From Chromatiales bacterium (lineage in GTDB: Bacteria > Pseudomonadota > Gammaproteobacteria > JAGRCI01), in NCBI GenBank assembly GCA_020445565.1, contig JAGRGI010000090.1:1-33708 (forward strand): a DNA stretch of 33,708 nucleotides, written 5' to 3'. The notes under the pieces are model-generated. The model was not told where the DNA came from, searched no databases, and saw only the letters and a program-made list of their open reading frames with translations. Positions 33,684 through 33,708 of the stretch are shown piece after piece. The number at the start of each line of letters is the position of its first letter. The first letter of the stretch is position 1. The position numbers and the translations under genes are program-made.

Positions 33684-33708
33684 GTTAGCGCAACAAATCA
33701 AAAGGTTG

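Noticed and set aside
1..33708. CRISPR arrays, tRNA or rRNA genes.
   Set aside because: No regularly spaced repeat array, tRNA cloverleaf or rRNA-like segment was seen on reading through; this was by eye, not by a covariance search.

Overview
The window is a stretch of a GC-rich proteobacterial chromosome, most likely gammaproteobacterial judging by the Tex, NDUFA9-like and YcaD-like genes at the left and the NtrC-type regulator. Its bulk, roughly 6.0-33.1 kb, is one large extracellular electron transfer (EET) locus. Ten c-type cytochromes carry 38 CxxCH haem-binding motifs by my count (3+3+3+4+3+4+3+3+11+1).

Layout. 1-2.9 kb: ordinary chromosomal genes (5' end of tex, an NDUFA9-type oxidoreductase, an MFS transporter). 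3.3-5.8 kb: a chemoreceptor with a C-terminal zinc-binding CZB domain, in less GC-rich DNA. 6.1-9.3 kb, minus strand: a four-gene operon (NHL-propeller lipoprotein, trihaem lipoprotein, helical secreted protein, small secreted protein). 9.4-11.3 kb: two convergent trihaem cytochromes built of class I domains. 11.3-11.76 kb: a regulatory region with a well-formed sigma-54 promoter. 11.76-12.58 kb: a tetrahaem cytochrome resembling the Geobacter nanowire protein OmcE, closed by a strong terminator.

12.7-22.9 kb, plus strand: a tight ten-gene run with a parvulin-type isomerase, an outer-membrane beta-barrel, small tri/tetrahaem cytochromes, two secreted helical proteins, an NHL lipoprotein and an undecahaem cytochrome. 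The N-terminal third of the undecahaem protein is a copy of the tetrahaem nanowire module. 22.9-25.2 kb: a compact System II haem-attachment pair (ResB-like, CcsA) and a TPR protein. 25.2-28.9 kb: a membrane sensor kinase and a sigma-54-dependent response regulator. 28.9-33.1 kb: a Sel1 protein, two beta-propeller proteins, a monohaem cytochrome and a fourth copy of the helical protein. The last 0.6 kb has no convincing gene and ends in a tandem repeat that may mark a mobile element.

Inferred working model: periplasmic tri/tetrahaem cytochromes pass electrons to or from an outer-membrane complex (beta-barrel, NHL lipoprotein, undecahaem cytochrome), to which a polymer of the tetrahaem cytochrome may attach. 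The isomerase and ResB/CcsA mature the proteins. The kinase/regulator pair drives the nanowire gene through sigma-54. The ten-gene order ending in an undecahaem cytochrome matches what I remember of the uetABCDEFGHIJ operon reported for the biocathode bacterium 'Candidatus Tenderia electrophaga'; I could not check this. The nanowire-like subunit, the four-member helical family and the regulatory wiring look least described.
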